Of a stretch of 64,000 nt of DNA, positions 51,709-60,080 are shown piece by piece. The first letter of the stretch is position 1, and every line of letters begins with the position of its first letter. The notes beneath the pieces were generated by a model that ran no database searches, was not told the origin of the DNA, and was given only the letters and a program-made list of their open reading frames with translations. The DNA is from CAZVCJ01 sp964625745 (GTDB lineage: Bacteria; Chloroflexota; Anaerolineae; VGOG01), in the NCBI GenBank assembly GCA_964625745.1, contig CAZVCJ010000005.1:1-64000 (forward strand), read 5' to 3'. A program made the position numbers and the translations under genes.

Positions 51709-52593
51709 CTAGTGTGATCCCTCAGCATGGTGAACGGTGGCCATCATGAAGAAGATCAGGCTCAGCATGGCAAAGATGAGAGCCTGGACGAAGCCCACGA
51801 AGATCTCCAACACCATGAAGGGAAGTGAGGCAACAAAGGCAGCCAGAAAACCGATGACGATGAGCAGCACCTCGCCGGCGAAGATGTTGCCGAAGAGTCG
51901 GAAGGAGAAGGAGACAATCTTGGTGAACTCGCTGAACAACTCCAAGATGCCGACGAAGGTATTGACGGGCCTCTCGAACCATAGGGTGCCTCTGAAGGTG
52001 AAGAACTTCTTAAGATAGGCAAGCCTCTGCTCTCTGAGACCAAAGAACTGGGTGGCTGCCACGGAAATGAGGGCCAGGGCGAGCGTGGTGTTCAGGTCCG
52101 CATTGGCGGAGCGGAGCAGAGGTACCTGAACCACATGTCCCTCATGGAAGCCCTGGGCTTGGATGCTGCCAAAGCCAGGCAGCAGGCCCATCCAGTTGGA
52201 GATGAGGATGAAAAAGAAAAACGTAGCCACCAGGGGGAAGAAGAGCCGCGTCTTCTCGCCCGCCACCCCTTCGACGAAGTTGTAGAAAAGCTCTATCGGC
52301 ACCTCGACAATGTTCTGGAGACCAGTGGGGACCAGCCTGGGCTTGCGGAAAGCGAAATAGGAGATGACAATGAGCAGAAGCATCGTCAGCCAGGTGGTCG
52401 GCAGGGTGTTGGGAATCTCGTGGCCGAAGAGAGGGATGGCGAAGGGAATATGGACCTTCTCAGCCGCCATGCTGATCTCAGGTATTCCTCTCTCACTTAT
52501 GATGCCGCCTAGCATGACCCCCCATGCACATAGCATCAACAATAGCAGTATAGCAATGGCGCATCCCAGCTTACCTACCCTGCTTTTGGGCAT
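51709..52593 (-). CDS. atpB: ATP synthase subunit a
   Basis: 294 aa. Stator part of the proton channel; essential arginine in SFSFRLFGNIFAGE and the conserved NWMGLLPGF. It has a longer N-terminus than usual, with an additional hydrophobic segment (CAIAILLLLMLCAWGVMLGG) that may be a signal-like helix. ATG at 52593 has GGGGAG upstream; its first 23 bases overlap atpI. Confidence 0.94.
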   Translation of the reverse strand: MPKSRVGKLGCAIAILLLLMLCAWGVMLGGIISERGIPEISMAAEKVHIPFAIPLFGHEIPNTLPTTWLTMLLLIVISYFAFRKPRLVPTGLQNIVEVPIELFYNFVEGVAGEKTRLFFPLVATFFFFILISNWMGLLPGFGSIQAQGFHEGHVVQVPLLRSANADLNTTLALALISVAATQFFGLREQRLAYLKKFFTFRGTLWFERPVNTFVGILELFSEFTKIVSFSFRLFGNIFAGEVLLIVIGFLAAFVASLPFMVLEIFVGFVQALIFAMLSLIFFMMATVHHAEGSH

Positions 52594-52870
52594 CACTACT
52601 CCCCCCCTGTTCTTTCTCCGCTTCTTTGGATTTGGCCGCCATCCTCTGCCGCACCGCTGTGGTCACCCAGCGATAGGCCACGATGGGCCCCAGCACCGTT
52701 CCCCCCCCGGTCAACAACAACGTGATCCAGGGCAAGGTGTGGAGCCGGTTATCAATCCACCAGCCCGCCGCCAGGCCAAGCAACACCGGGAAAGCGATCG
52801 CCCCCCCCACCTGAGTGGCCAACGCCAGGCCCCAGGCGGCATCTCGCCAATCGGCCGGCTTCCAGTTCAT
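52571..52870 (-). CDS. atpI: AtpI/AtpZ-like F0 accessory protein
   Basis: 99 aa with two membrane helices (ALATQVGGAIAFPVLLGLAAGWW and WITLLLTGGGTVLGPIVAYRW) and a charged, Gln-rich tail. Matches the small protein encoded first in many ATP synthase operons, thought to assist c-ring assembly or magnesium uptake. Overlaps atpB. The F1 genes (alpha, beta, gamma, epsilon) are not in the window. Confidence 0.85.
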   Translation of the reverse strand: MNWKPADWRDAAWGLALATQVGGAIAFPVLLGLAAGWWIDNRLHTLPWITLLLTGGGTVLGPIVAYRWVTTAVRQRMAAKSKEAEKEQGGSSDAQKQGR

Positions 52871-52926
52871 AACTCCCCCGCCTCAATCCATTTGGTGCAT
52901 AATTGTACCGTAAAGGGACAATCTTG

Positions 52927-54354
52927 TCAAAGGCTAGCCAGGAAGGCCTCCGCTGCCTTCGTGGCCACCTGCAGGAACGGGGCCGAAGCAAAGCCCAACA
53001 GAGCCACGCCCAGGCCCGTCACCAGTAGCACGATGGTGGAAAGGGCCGGCACGGGCACTGGTTCCTCAGACGGCGGTTCTTCGAGGTACATCACCCGGGC
53101 GACGATCAGATAATAGTAGAGGGAGATAATGGCGTTCAAAACGCCGATCACTACCAGCCACAGCAACCCCTGTTCAATAGCCGCGGCAAAGATGTACAGC
53201 TTGCCAAAGAATCCGGCCACCGGGGGAATCCCTCCCAGGGACAGGAGAGCCAGAAGCATCACCAGGGCCAGAGCCGGGGACCGCCGGCTCAGGCCAGCGA
53301 AATCCGCGATCTCGTCGCTGCCTGTGGCATTGGAAATCAGGATCACCACGGCAAAGGCACAGATGTTGGTGAGGGTATACACGATCAGGTAAAAGATGAT
53401 CGAGGCCACGCCCAAAGCCGAGATACAAACCACACCGATGAGGACGTAGCCAGCCTGGGCGATGCTCGAATAGGCCAACATGCGCTTGATGTTCGTCTGG
53501 GGGATGGCCACCACGTTTCCCAGGGTCATAGTCACCACCGACAGGGCGCCAACCACCGCTATCCAGTCAGGTCGGATGAAATCAAAAGCGCCGATAAAGA
53601 CGCGCATCAGAACGGCGAAGCCCGCCGCCTTGGAAGCCACGGAGACGAAAGCGGTGACCGGTGTGGGCGCACCTTCGTATACATCAGGTGTCCACATGTG
53701 GAAGGGAACGGCAGCGATCTTGAAGCCAAAGCCCGCCAGCATGAGCAGAGCGCCCAGGACGACCGGCAGCGGTTGATTAGAGGCAGTCAGGGCAACCGCC
53801 ACCTCCCTCAGACCCGTCTCGCCGGTCAACCCATAAACCAGGCTCATCCCATAAAGCATCAAAGCTGAGGAAAAGGCTCCAAACAGAAAATACTTGAGGC
53901 CAGCCTCGGTGGACTTGGGGACGTCCCGCAGGTAGCCAGCCAGGATGTAGAGAGTGATGCTGGTCAGCTCCAGGGCCACGTAGAGCATGATGAGATCAGC
54001 GGCGCTGGCCATGAGGCTCATGCCCAGGGTGGCCAGAATGGTCAGTGCATAGTACTCCCCGTGAGACTTCAGGGGCTTATAGTCCACTGAGATCAGCACC
54101 GTCAGAATGGCGGCGACGATAAAGGTCTCCTTGAACAGCAAAGCCAGCAAATCGGTCTTGAGCATCCCGCTGAAGACCAGTTCGCCCCCCGTCCACGACC
54201 AGAACACATTGAGGACAAAGATGACAGCCAGGCCAGCGGCGGCCAGCCAGCCCAACCATCTTCTCTTGTCACCGCCGCTGAACAAATCCAATCCGAAAAT
54301 CAGCAGGGCCAAACAAAGCAGTGCTATCTCAGGCAGCAAAGCCGATAACTCCAA
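52927..54354 (-). CDS. nuoN: NADH-quinone oxidoreductase subunit N
   Basis: 475 aa, about 14 membrane helices; antiporter-like proton-pumping subunit of complex I. LFKETFIVAAILTVLISVDY, a lysine-bearing helix KYFLFGAFSSALMLYGMSLVYGLTG and PFHMWTPDVYEGAPTPVTAF are typical. TTG start at 54354 chosen for GGGAGG 6 bases upstream and 2-base spacing from nuoM. Last gene of the nuo operon as seen here. Confidence 0.93.
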   Translation of the reverse strand: MELSALLPEIALLCLALLIFGLDLFSGGDKRRWLGWLAAAGLAVIFVLNVFWSWTGGELVFSGMLKTDLLALLFKETFIVAAILTVLISVDYKPLKSHGEYYALTILATLGMSLMASAADLIMLYVALELTSITLYILAGYLRDVPKSTEAGLKYFLFGAFSSALMLYGMSLVYGLTGETGLREVAVALTASNQPLPVVLGALLMLAGFGFKIAAVPFHMWTPDVYEGAPTPVTAFVSVASKAAGFAVLMRVFIGAFDFIRPDWIAVVGALSVVTMTLGNVVAIPQTNIKRMLAYSSIAQAGYVLIGVVCISALGVASIIFYLIVYTLTNICAFAVVILISNATGSDEIADFAGLSRRSPALALVMLLALLSLGGIPPVAGFFGKLYIFAAAIEQGLLWLVVIGVLNAIISLYYYLIVARVMYLEEPPSEEPVPVPALSTIVLLVTGLGVALLGFASAPFLQVATKAAEAFLASL

Positions 54355-54356
54355 GA

Positions 54357-55820
54357 CTAACCTCCCAATCTGGCAACGATAGGCACCACACCGGTGTTGA
54401 TGACATTCATCAAGATAGAGGGGTAAACGCCGACCACGATCAAAAGGGCGCACAGGATGAGAAGAGCGACTTTCTCACGCCGCGTTACGTCCCCCACGTG
54501 TTCAAACTCAGCTTTGAGGGGGCCAAAGAAAACGTGTTGCACAACCCGCAGGATGTAGGCCGCGGTGATGACGATGCCCAGGGCGGAGATGGCCGCCACC
54601 ACGGGATAGGCCTGCCAAACGCCAATGAAGATCTGCAATTCGGCCACGAACCCTGAGAGCCCCGGCATGCCCATAGACACCAGTCCCCCGATAATGAAAG
54701 CGATGGCCACCACCGGCATTTTCTGCGCAAAGCCCCCCAGGTCCGGTATGTGCCGCGTGTGGGCGCGATCGTAGACGCAGCCGACCACAGCAAAGAAGAG
54801 AGCCGTCATAATGCCGTGGGAGAACATTTGCAGGGTGGCCCCGTTCATGCCCATCACGTTCATGGTCGCCCAGCCCATGGTCACCAGCCCCATGTGGCTC
54901 ACGCTGGAATAACCAATGACGTACTTGAAGTCCTGCTGGGCCATGGCCACCGACGCGCCGTAGACCACGTTGACCACCGTCAGGATGACCACCCAGGGCA
55001 GCCAGAATTTGGCTCCGTCAGGCAGCAAAACGACCGCCACCCGCAGGCCGCTGTAGGCTCCCAGCTTCATCAAAACCCCAGCGTGCAACATACTGGCCGC
55101 CGTAGGCGCGGCCACGTGGCCGTCGGGCGACCAGGTGTGAAAAGGCCAGATGCCAGCCAGCACTCCGAACCCGATGAAAATAGGCAGGAAGAAAATCCGT
55201 TGGAAATCCACCGGGAAGTTGACCGTAGCCAGCTCCAGCAGATCAAAGGTATGCAATCCGCTCTTGAAGTAGATGGCCAGAGCGCCCACCAGGGCGATGA
55301 TGCTGCCTGCCAGCAAATAGAGCGTCAGCTTCATGGCCGCGTACTTCCGCGTCACTTTCCATCCCCAGACGCTGATGAGGATGAACATGGGCAACACAGC
55401 GATCTCGTAGAAGAGGAAGAGCAAGAACATGTCCGTCGTCATGAAGACGCCGAAAACGCCCGACACCAGCAGCAGCATCAGGGCGAAGAATTCTTTGATG
55501 CGCGGCATCGTCCAGGACATCAGGCAGCCGGTAAAGATCACGAAGCCCGTCAGGAGCAACATGGGCAGGCTGATCCCGTCCACTGCCAGATGGTAAGAAA
55601 TGCCCAGGCTGGGTATCCAACGCGCGTGCTCCTCGAACTGGAAGCCCCCCCTGGTCATGTCGTAGGCACAATAGACGTAGATAGAAAAAGCCAGCGAGAT
55701 AAAGGCCGCTGTCGTAGCCACAACCTTGATGGGCAAAGTCTTCTTTTCAGGCAAGGCCATGATGATGAAAGCCCCGATTAAGGGAGAGAAAAGAATGACA
55801 CTCAGAAATGGGAAATTCAT
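54357..55820 (-). CDS. nuoM: NADH-quinone oxidoreductase subunit M, second copy
   Basis: 487 aa antiporter-like subunit. FLLFLFYEIAVLPMFILISVWG contains the key glutamate; WPFHTWSPDGHVAAPTAASMLHAGVLMKLGAYSG and the lysine-bearing KYVIGYSSVSHMG follow. ATG at 55820 is favoured over a GTG at 55835. It differs clearly from the upstream nuoM copy, so the two are not a recent duplication. Separated from it by a perfect 16-bp hairpin. Confidence 0.93.
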   Translation of the reverse strand: MNFPFLSVILFSPLIGAFIIMALPEKKTLPIKVVATTAAFISLAFSIYVYCAYDMTRGGFQFEEHARWIPSLGISYHLAVDGISLPMLLLTGFVIFTGCLMSWTMPRIKEFFALMLLLVSGVFGVFMTTDMFLLFLFYEIAVLPMFILISVWGWKVTRKYAAMKLTLYLLAGSIIALVGALAIYFKSGLHTFDLLELATVNFPVDFQRIFFLPIFIGFGVLAGIWPFHTWSPDGHVAAPTAASMLHAGVLMKLGAYSGLRVAVVLLPDGAKFWLPWVVILTVVNVVYGASVAMAQQDFKYVIGYSSVSHMGLVTMGWATMNVMGMNGATLQMFSHGIMTALFFAVVGCVYDRAHTRHIPDLGGFAQKMPVVAIAFIIGGLVSMGMPGLSGFVAELQIFIGVWQAYPVVAAISALGIVITAAYILRVVQHVFFGPLKAEFEHVGDVTRREKVALLILCALLIVVGVYPSILMNVINTGVVPIVARLGG

Positions 55821-55844
55821 AAAGCTGTCCCTCACGCTTGTTTT

Positions 55845-55880
55845 CAGGCTTCCGAAGTCTGGGGAGACTTCGGAAGCCTG
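55845..55880. repeat. Perfect 16-bp hairpin between nuoM copies
   Basis: CAGGCTTCCGAAGTCT and AGACTTCGGAAGCCTG with loop GGGG. Could attenuate or stabilise the nuo message. The AGACTTCGGAAG core also occurs at 10190. Confidence 0.85.
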
Positions 55881-55884
55881 GCTG

Positions 55885-57414
55885 TCAACCGATCAGGTGC
55901 AAGACCGTCTGATTGATGACGTTCAGGATCCACGATGGATAGATCCCAATGGCCAGCATCAGGACCATGAGAGGGGCCACGGCCACCACCTCTCGAAGGC
56001 TGATCTCCGTTAATCCGGCCCAACGGGGGTTGAGGGGTCCCAGCAACACCCGCTGGATCATCCACAGCAGATAGGCCGCGGTGACCACCAGACCCAGGGT
56101 GGACAGAACAGTCAAGGCCGTGAACACGGGAAAAGCCCCTCTGAAGACCATGAACTCGCTGACGAAACCGTTCAAGCCCGGCAGTCCCAAGGAGGCCAGG
56201 GTGCAGAAGAGCAGGATCCCCCCATAGGCCGGCGCTACCACACCAACTCCGCCAAAGTCTTCCAGGTTCCGGGTGTGAGCGCGCTCGTAGATGACACCGA
56301 CCAGGAAGAACATGGCCGCTGCGGTGATGCCGTGATTGAACATCTGCAAGACCGCCCCGTTGTAGGCCATCACCCGGCTCTCCAATGGAGCACCGGCTAC
56401 AGCTATAGTAGCGATGCCCAGGATGACAAAGCCCATGTGGTTGACGGACGAATAGGCCACCAGTCGTTTGAAATCCTTCTGGGCCATGGCTGCCAGCGAG
56501 CCCAGGACTATTCCCAGGAAAGCCAAGACGGCAATCAAGGGGGCGTAGTGCTGAGCCATGTCGGGAAAGATGCCCAGCACGACGCGCAGGAAGCCGTAGG
56601 CACCCAGCTTGAGGAGCACCCCCGCCAGGAGCATGGAGCCGGCGGTGGGCGCCTCCGTGTGGGCGTCGGGCAGCCAGGTGTGGAAGGGCCAGATAGGTAC
56701 TTTGATGGCAAAGGCCAGGGAGAAGGCGAAGAAGGCCAGGATGCGAGCCGTCGTATTATCAATGAACCACAGGGCACGCCCTTCAGTGAGGAAGGGGCTT
56801 TCCCTGGTCAGGGTGACGATGTCGAAGGTGCCGCTCTCGAGGCCGCCCGTGGCCCACCAGATGCACTGGATGGCCAGCAACATGGCCACGCTGCCCACCA
56901 GAGTGTAGACGAAGAACTTGAAGGAGGCATAGCGCCGGTTGGCCCCACCCCAGACGTTGATCAGGAAGTACATGGGCACCAGGCCGATCTCCCAGAAGAT
57001 GTAGAAGATGACGAAATCGAGGGAGGCGAAGACGCCAAACATGCCCATCTCCAGCATCAGAAAGAGAGCGAAGTAGGCCTTGACGTGCTCCTTGATGCTG
57101 AAGGAACAGAGCAGCGCCGCCGGGGTGAGCAGGGCCGTCAGGAGGACCATGGGCACGCTGAGGCCGTCCACGCCCAGATGGTAGCGGGAATGGATCACCG
57201 CAAACCAGGTGTAGTTCTCCTCGAACTGCATACCCGCTTGCGACGGATCGTAGTTCACCCAGACGACGATAGCCAGGATCAAGGGGATCAGGCTGACCAG
57301 AAAAGCCGTCCACTTGATGGCTTTCTCCTTCTCCCCAGGGATGAACAGGATAATAGCCGATCCCAGGATAGGTATGAAGGTGATTAGTGTCAGGATAGGA
57401 ATGGGAAAGTCCAT
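55885..57414 (-). CDS. nuoM: NADH-quinone oxidoreductase subunit M, first copy
   Basis: 509 aa. FVIFYIFWEIGLVPMYFLINVWGG carries the conserved glutamate; KVPIWPFHTWLPDAHTEAPTAGSMLLAGVLLKLGAYG and FKRLVAYSSVNHMGFV are standard NuoM motifs. AGGAGA 8 bases before the ATG at 57414. Follows nuoL by 11 bases. With the second copy the operon encodes four antiporter-like subunits (L, M, M, N). Confidence 0.94.
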   Translation of the reverse strand: MDFPIPILTLITFIPILGSAIILFIPGEKEKAIKWTAFLVSLIPLILAIVVWVNYDPSQAGMQFEENYTWFAVIHSRYHLGVDGLSVPMVLLTALLTPAALLCSFSIKEHVKAYFALFLMLEMGMFGVFASLDFVIFYIFWEIGLVPMYFLINVWGGANRRYASFKFFVYTLVGSVAMLLAIQCIWWATGGLESGTFDIVTLTRESPFLTEGRALWFIDNTTARILAFFAFSLAFAIKVPIWPFHTWLPDAHTEAPTAGSMLLAGVLLKLGAYGFLRVVLGIFPDMAQHYAPLIAVLAFLGIVLGSLAAMAQKDFKRLVAYSSVNHMGFVILGIATIAVAGAPLESRVMAYNGAVLQMFNHGITAAAMFFLVGVIYERAHTRNLEDFGGVGVVAPAYGGILLFCTLASLGLPGLNGFVSEFMVFRGAFPVFTALTVLSTLGLVVTAAYLLWMIQRVLLGPLNPRWAGLTEISLREVVAVAPLMVLMLAIGIYPSWILNVINQTVLHLIG

Positions 57415-57425
57415 CCACGTTTCTC

Positions 57426-59549
57426 CTACAAGAGATACGTATACAATGTTATCAGAAACAACACAGAGATGAGCGCTATCAACAAGTAGTTCTGCGCCCG
57501 GCCGGTCTGGAGAGGGCGAAGGGCCCGCCCCAGCCACTTGACGCTGTTACCCACCAGATTCACAGCCCCGTCAACCACATTCCTGTCGAACCAGCGATTG
57601 CCCAACGCTATGGCAAAGGCTCCTTTGGCAATGGCATGCAGCGTCCCGTCAATGATGCCTCTGTCAATCCAGGCGTAAACGTGATTAGCAATCCACACTG
57701 TAGGGCGAATGAAGACCACCGCGTAAATCTCGTCAATGTAGTACTTGTTGCGGAGAAGGGTGTGAACGGGGCCCAGGGCTTTCACCAGCGGGTCGGGCTG
57801 GCCAGCCTCCAGAGGTTTCCGCCCATAGACGAGCCATCCCAGGAAGAGCCCCCCCAGGGCCACCACCAGCGAGACCGCCAGCGGGAAGAAGTTAAAGGGT
57901 GCCGCTTCGGCCTCGATGTGCAGGGCTTCAGCCAAGCTGCCGATGAAATGGTGAAAGGGATTGTGCAAGATGCCGCCCAGCAGGGGGAAATCCTCGGGGA
58001 TGCCGATCCAGCCGCCGATCACCGCGAAGCAAGCCAGCACCACCAGCGGAATTGTGATCCAGGGCACGCTCTCCGGCACGTGCTCCGCCACTTTGGTGCG
58101 GGGTTTGCCCAGGAAAGTCAGGCAAATCTGACGTCCAGTGTAGAAGGCGGTCAGCAACGCCGCCAATGCCAGGGTCCAGAAGACCAGGGTATGGCCATGA
58201 GCCCAGGCGTCGGCAAAGATCTCGTCCTTGGACCAGAAGCCAGCGGTGATGATCGGAAAGCCGGACAGAGCCAGTCCCCCTATGATGAAGGTCCAGGCGG
58301 TGAAGGGCATCCTTTTGAGCAGCCCACCCATGCCCGTCATGTCGTTGGGGTCAAATTCACCCTCACCCCCATGCCCCTCTCCCTGAGAGGGAGAGGGGTG
58401 AGGGGTGAGGGTATGATGGGCGTGCTCCATGCCGTGGATGACCGAGCCGGAGCACAAAAACAGGAGGGCCTTGAAGAAGGCGTGGGTCAACAGGTGGAAA
58501 ATGCCAGCGACGTAGGCCCCGATACCCAAAGCGGCGATCATGTAGCCCAACTGGCTGATGGTAGAGTAAGCCAGCACCCGCTTGATGTCATTCTGGGCCA
58601 CGGCGATGGTCGCAGCAAAGAGAGCGGTGAAAGTGCCGATAGCAGCCACCACCGTAAGCTGCGGGCCGTGTTCCACAGCAGTAAAGAGGGGGAACATACG
58701 GGCCACCATGAACACACCAGCCGAGACCATGGTCGCAGCGTGGATCAGCGCGCTGACCGGCGTGGGACCTTCCATCGCGTCAGGCAACCAGACGTGGAGG
58801 GGGAACTGAGACGATTTACCCACCGCTCCGCCAAAGATCAGGATGGCGATCACCGTAGCTATCGGCAACGTCCCCACCAGGGGCAGGGTCACACTGGTCT
58901 CAGCCAGGGTGTGAAGCGTCTCCGGGGCGAAAATGCGGGCGTAGGACAGATAGCCTGTCTGGGAGTAGAGATAGAGCATCCCCAGGAACATGATCACGTC
59001 GCCGATGCGGGTGGTAATGAAGGCCTTTATGCCAGCCAGGTAAGCCGAGCGCTTTTCGAACCAGAAGCCTATGAGGAGATAAGAGCAGAGGCCCATGATC
59101 TCCCAGAAGATGAAAAGCATCAACAGGTTATCGGCTACCACCAGGCCCAGCATCCCGCAGGCAAAGAGGGAGATGTAGGCGAAAAAGCGGGAGTAGCGGG
59201 GATCGCCGTGCATGTAGCCCACGGAGTAGATGAAGATCATCAGGCAGACCAGAGGGACCATAAAAAGGCCGGCTGCGGTCAGGGGGTCCACCAGGACGCC
59301 CATGGTGAACCAATCCTCGCCTATGGGAAGCCACCGAAACGCCGCGTGAAAAGGTTCTTCTCCCAGTTGATGCACCCCAATGGCTGTCCAGAAGACCAAT
59401 TGGGAGACAACGAAGGACAAAGCAATGGCTCCAATAGCCAACCAGTGGCTGACCCTCTTCCAGCGGTTGAAAAAGAGGATGATCAGACCAAAGGCCAGCA
59501 GGGGGAACAGTGGGATCAACCAGGCCAGGTTAAAGAAAAACTCTTGCAT
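57426..59549 (-). CDS. nuoL: NADH-quinone oxidoreductase subunit L
   Basis: 707 aa, the distal antiporter-like subunit with the long lateral helix at the C-terminus. LLMLFIFWEIMGLCSYLLIGFW, FPLHVWLPDAMEGPTPVSALIHAATMVSAGVFMVAR and KRVLAYSTISQLGYM are typical. Residues about 381-398 (TLTPHPSPSQGEGHGGEG) are an in-frame palindromic repeat next to the MGGL loop. AGAGGT lies before the ATG. Confidence 0.95.
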   Translation of the reverse strand: MQEFFFNLAWLIPLFPLLAFGLIILFFNRWKRVSHWLAIGAIALSFVVSQLVFWTAIGVHQLGEEPFHAAFRWLPIGEDWFTMGVLVDPLTAAGLFMVPLVCLMIFIYSVGYMHGDPRYSRFFAYISLFACGMLGLVVADNLLMLFIFWEIMGLCSYLLIGFWFEKRSAYLAGIKAFITTRIGDVIMFLGMLYLYSQTGYLSYARIFAPETLHTLAETSVTLPLVGTLPIATVIAILIFGGAVGKSSQFPLHVWLPDAMEGPTPVSALIHAATMVSAGVFMVARMFPLFTAVEHGPQLTVVAAIGTFTALFAATIAVAQNDIKRVLAYSTISQLGYMIAALGIGAYVAGIFHLLTHAFFKALLFLCSGSVIHGMEHAHHTLTPHPSPSQGEGHGGEGEFDPNDMTGMGGLLKRMPFTAWTFIIGGLALSGFPIITAGFWSKDEIFADAWAHGHTLVFWTLALAALLTAFYTGRQICLTFLGKPRTKVAEHVPESVPWITIPLVVLACFAVIGGWIGIPEDFPLLGGILHNPFHHFIGSLAEALHIEAEAAPFNFFPLAVSLVVALGGLFLGWLVYGRKPLEAGQPDPLVKALGPVHTLLRNKYYIDEIYAVVFIRPTVWIANHVYAWIDRGIIDGTLHAIAKGAFAIALGNRWFDRNVVDGAVNLVGNSVKWLGRALRPLQTGRAQNYLLIALISVLFLITLYTYLL
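58358..58413. repeat. In-frame palindrome in nuoL (family A)
   Basis: CCCCTCTCCCTGAGAGGGAG with flanking CCCTCACCCCCATG and GGGGTGAGGGGTGAGGG. Adds about 18 codons. Confidence 0.85.
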
Positions 59550-59561
59550 GAATTACCTCTT

Positions 59562-59634
59562 ACTGGAGATTGGAGGTTGGAGGTTGGACAATCCAACTTC
59601 CAACTTGCAACCTCTAACTTCCAAGTGGCTACCA
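59562..59634. repeat. GGAGGTT/AACTTCC period-7 palindrome
   Basis: Heptamers GAGATTG, GAGGTTG, GAGGTTG on the left are answered by CCAACTTCCAACTTGCAACC on the right, forming a long imperfect hairpin between nuoL and nuoK. Confidence 0.85.
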
Positions 59635-59946
59635 CTTCATCAAGTCAATATCTTCCACGATGACCGTGTCGCGGCTGCGATAGATGGCGATGATCAGAGC
59701 CAGGCCCACGGCGGCTTCGGCTGCGGCCACGGTGAGGACAAAGATGGCGAAGACCTGGCCGATGACCGCCTGGGGGGTGATGTAGCGCCAGAAGGCTACC
59801 AGATTGATGTTCACGGCGTTCAGCATCAGCTCGATGCCCATCAGGATGCCGATGGCATTGCGGCGGGACAGGACTCCGTATAGACCGATGCAGAACAAAG
59901 CGGCAGCGACGACTAGATACCAAGATAAAGGGATTACCATATTCAT
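59629..59946 (-). CDS. nuoK: NADH-quinone oxidoreductase subunit K
   Basis: 105 aa, three membrane helices; RNAIGILMGIELMLNAVNINLVAF carries the conserved glutamate, and VLTVAAAEAAVGLALIIAIYR the second. The start is uncertain: ATG at 59946 or 59940, with only a weak GGAAATGG upstream. The stop lies in the tail of a repeat. Separated from nuoJ by an extra gene and a small RNA locus. Confidence 0.93.
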   Translation of the reverse strand: MNMVIPLSWYLVVAAALFCIGLYGVLSRRNAIGILMGIELMLNAVNINLVAFWRYITPQAVIGQVFAIFVLTVAAAEAAVGLALIIAIYRSRDTVIVEDIDLMKW

Positions 59947-59960
59947 TGCCATTTCCATTT

Positions 59961-59989
59961 TTGACAAATGCGATCTCTTGTGCTATACT
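59961..59989 (+). promoter_or_regulatory. Plus-strand consensus promoter inside the nuo operon
   Basis: TTGACA (59961-59966), spacer 17, TATACT (59984-59989), facing against the nuo genes. Predicted start near 59996, immediately before a structured sequence. Confidence 0.8.
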
Positions 59990-59995
59990 TTTGTC

Positions 59996-60080
59996 CAGAA
60001 CCGGGTGACCTGGTGAATCCCTGGCACACCACCAGGGTGTAAGCAGGTTGTGTCGCGCAAGCGTCCCCCGGTCATTTTTT
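59996..60080 (+). ncRNA. Candidate small structured RNA
   Basis: About 85 bases behind a consensus promoter. ACCGGG (60000-60005) closes with CCCGGT (60067-60072), followed by CATTTTTT as an intrinsic terminator. Inside, ACCTG (60008-60012) pairs with CAGGT (60044-60048), CCCTGG with CCAGGG (loop of 7), and CGC-GCAA-GCG is a GNRA tetraloop stem. Size and closing helix recall small SRP RNA, but the conserved GGAAG loop is absent, so identity is unknown. Confidence 0.5.

Noticed and set aside
57636..59663. 675-codon plus-strand open frame
   Set aside because: Antisense of nuoL, ending in a repeat; composition is that of a shadow frame.
59996..60080. Identification as small SRP RNA
   Set aside because: Size and closing helix fit, but the conserved GGAAG apical loop and AGCAG side are not present as required.
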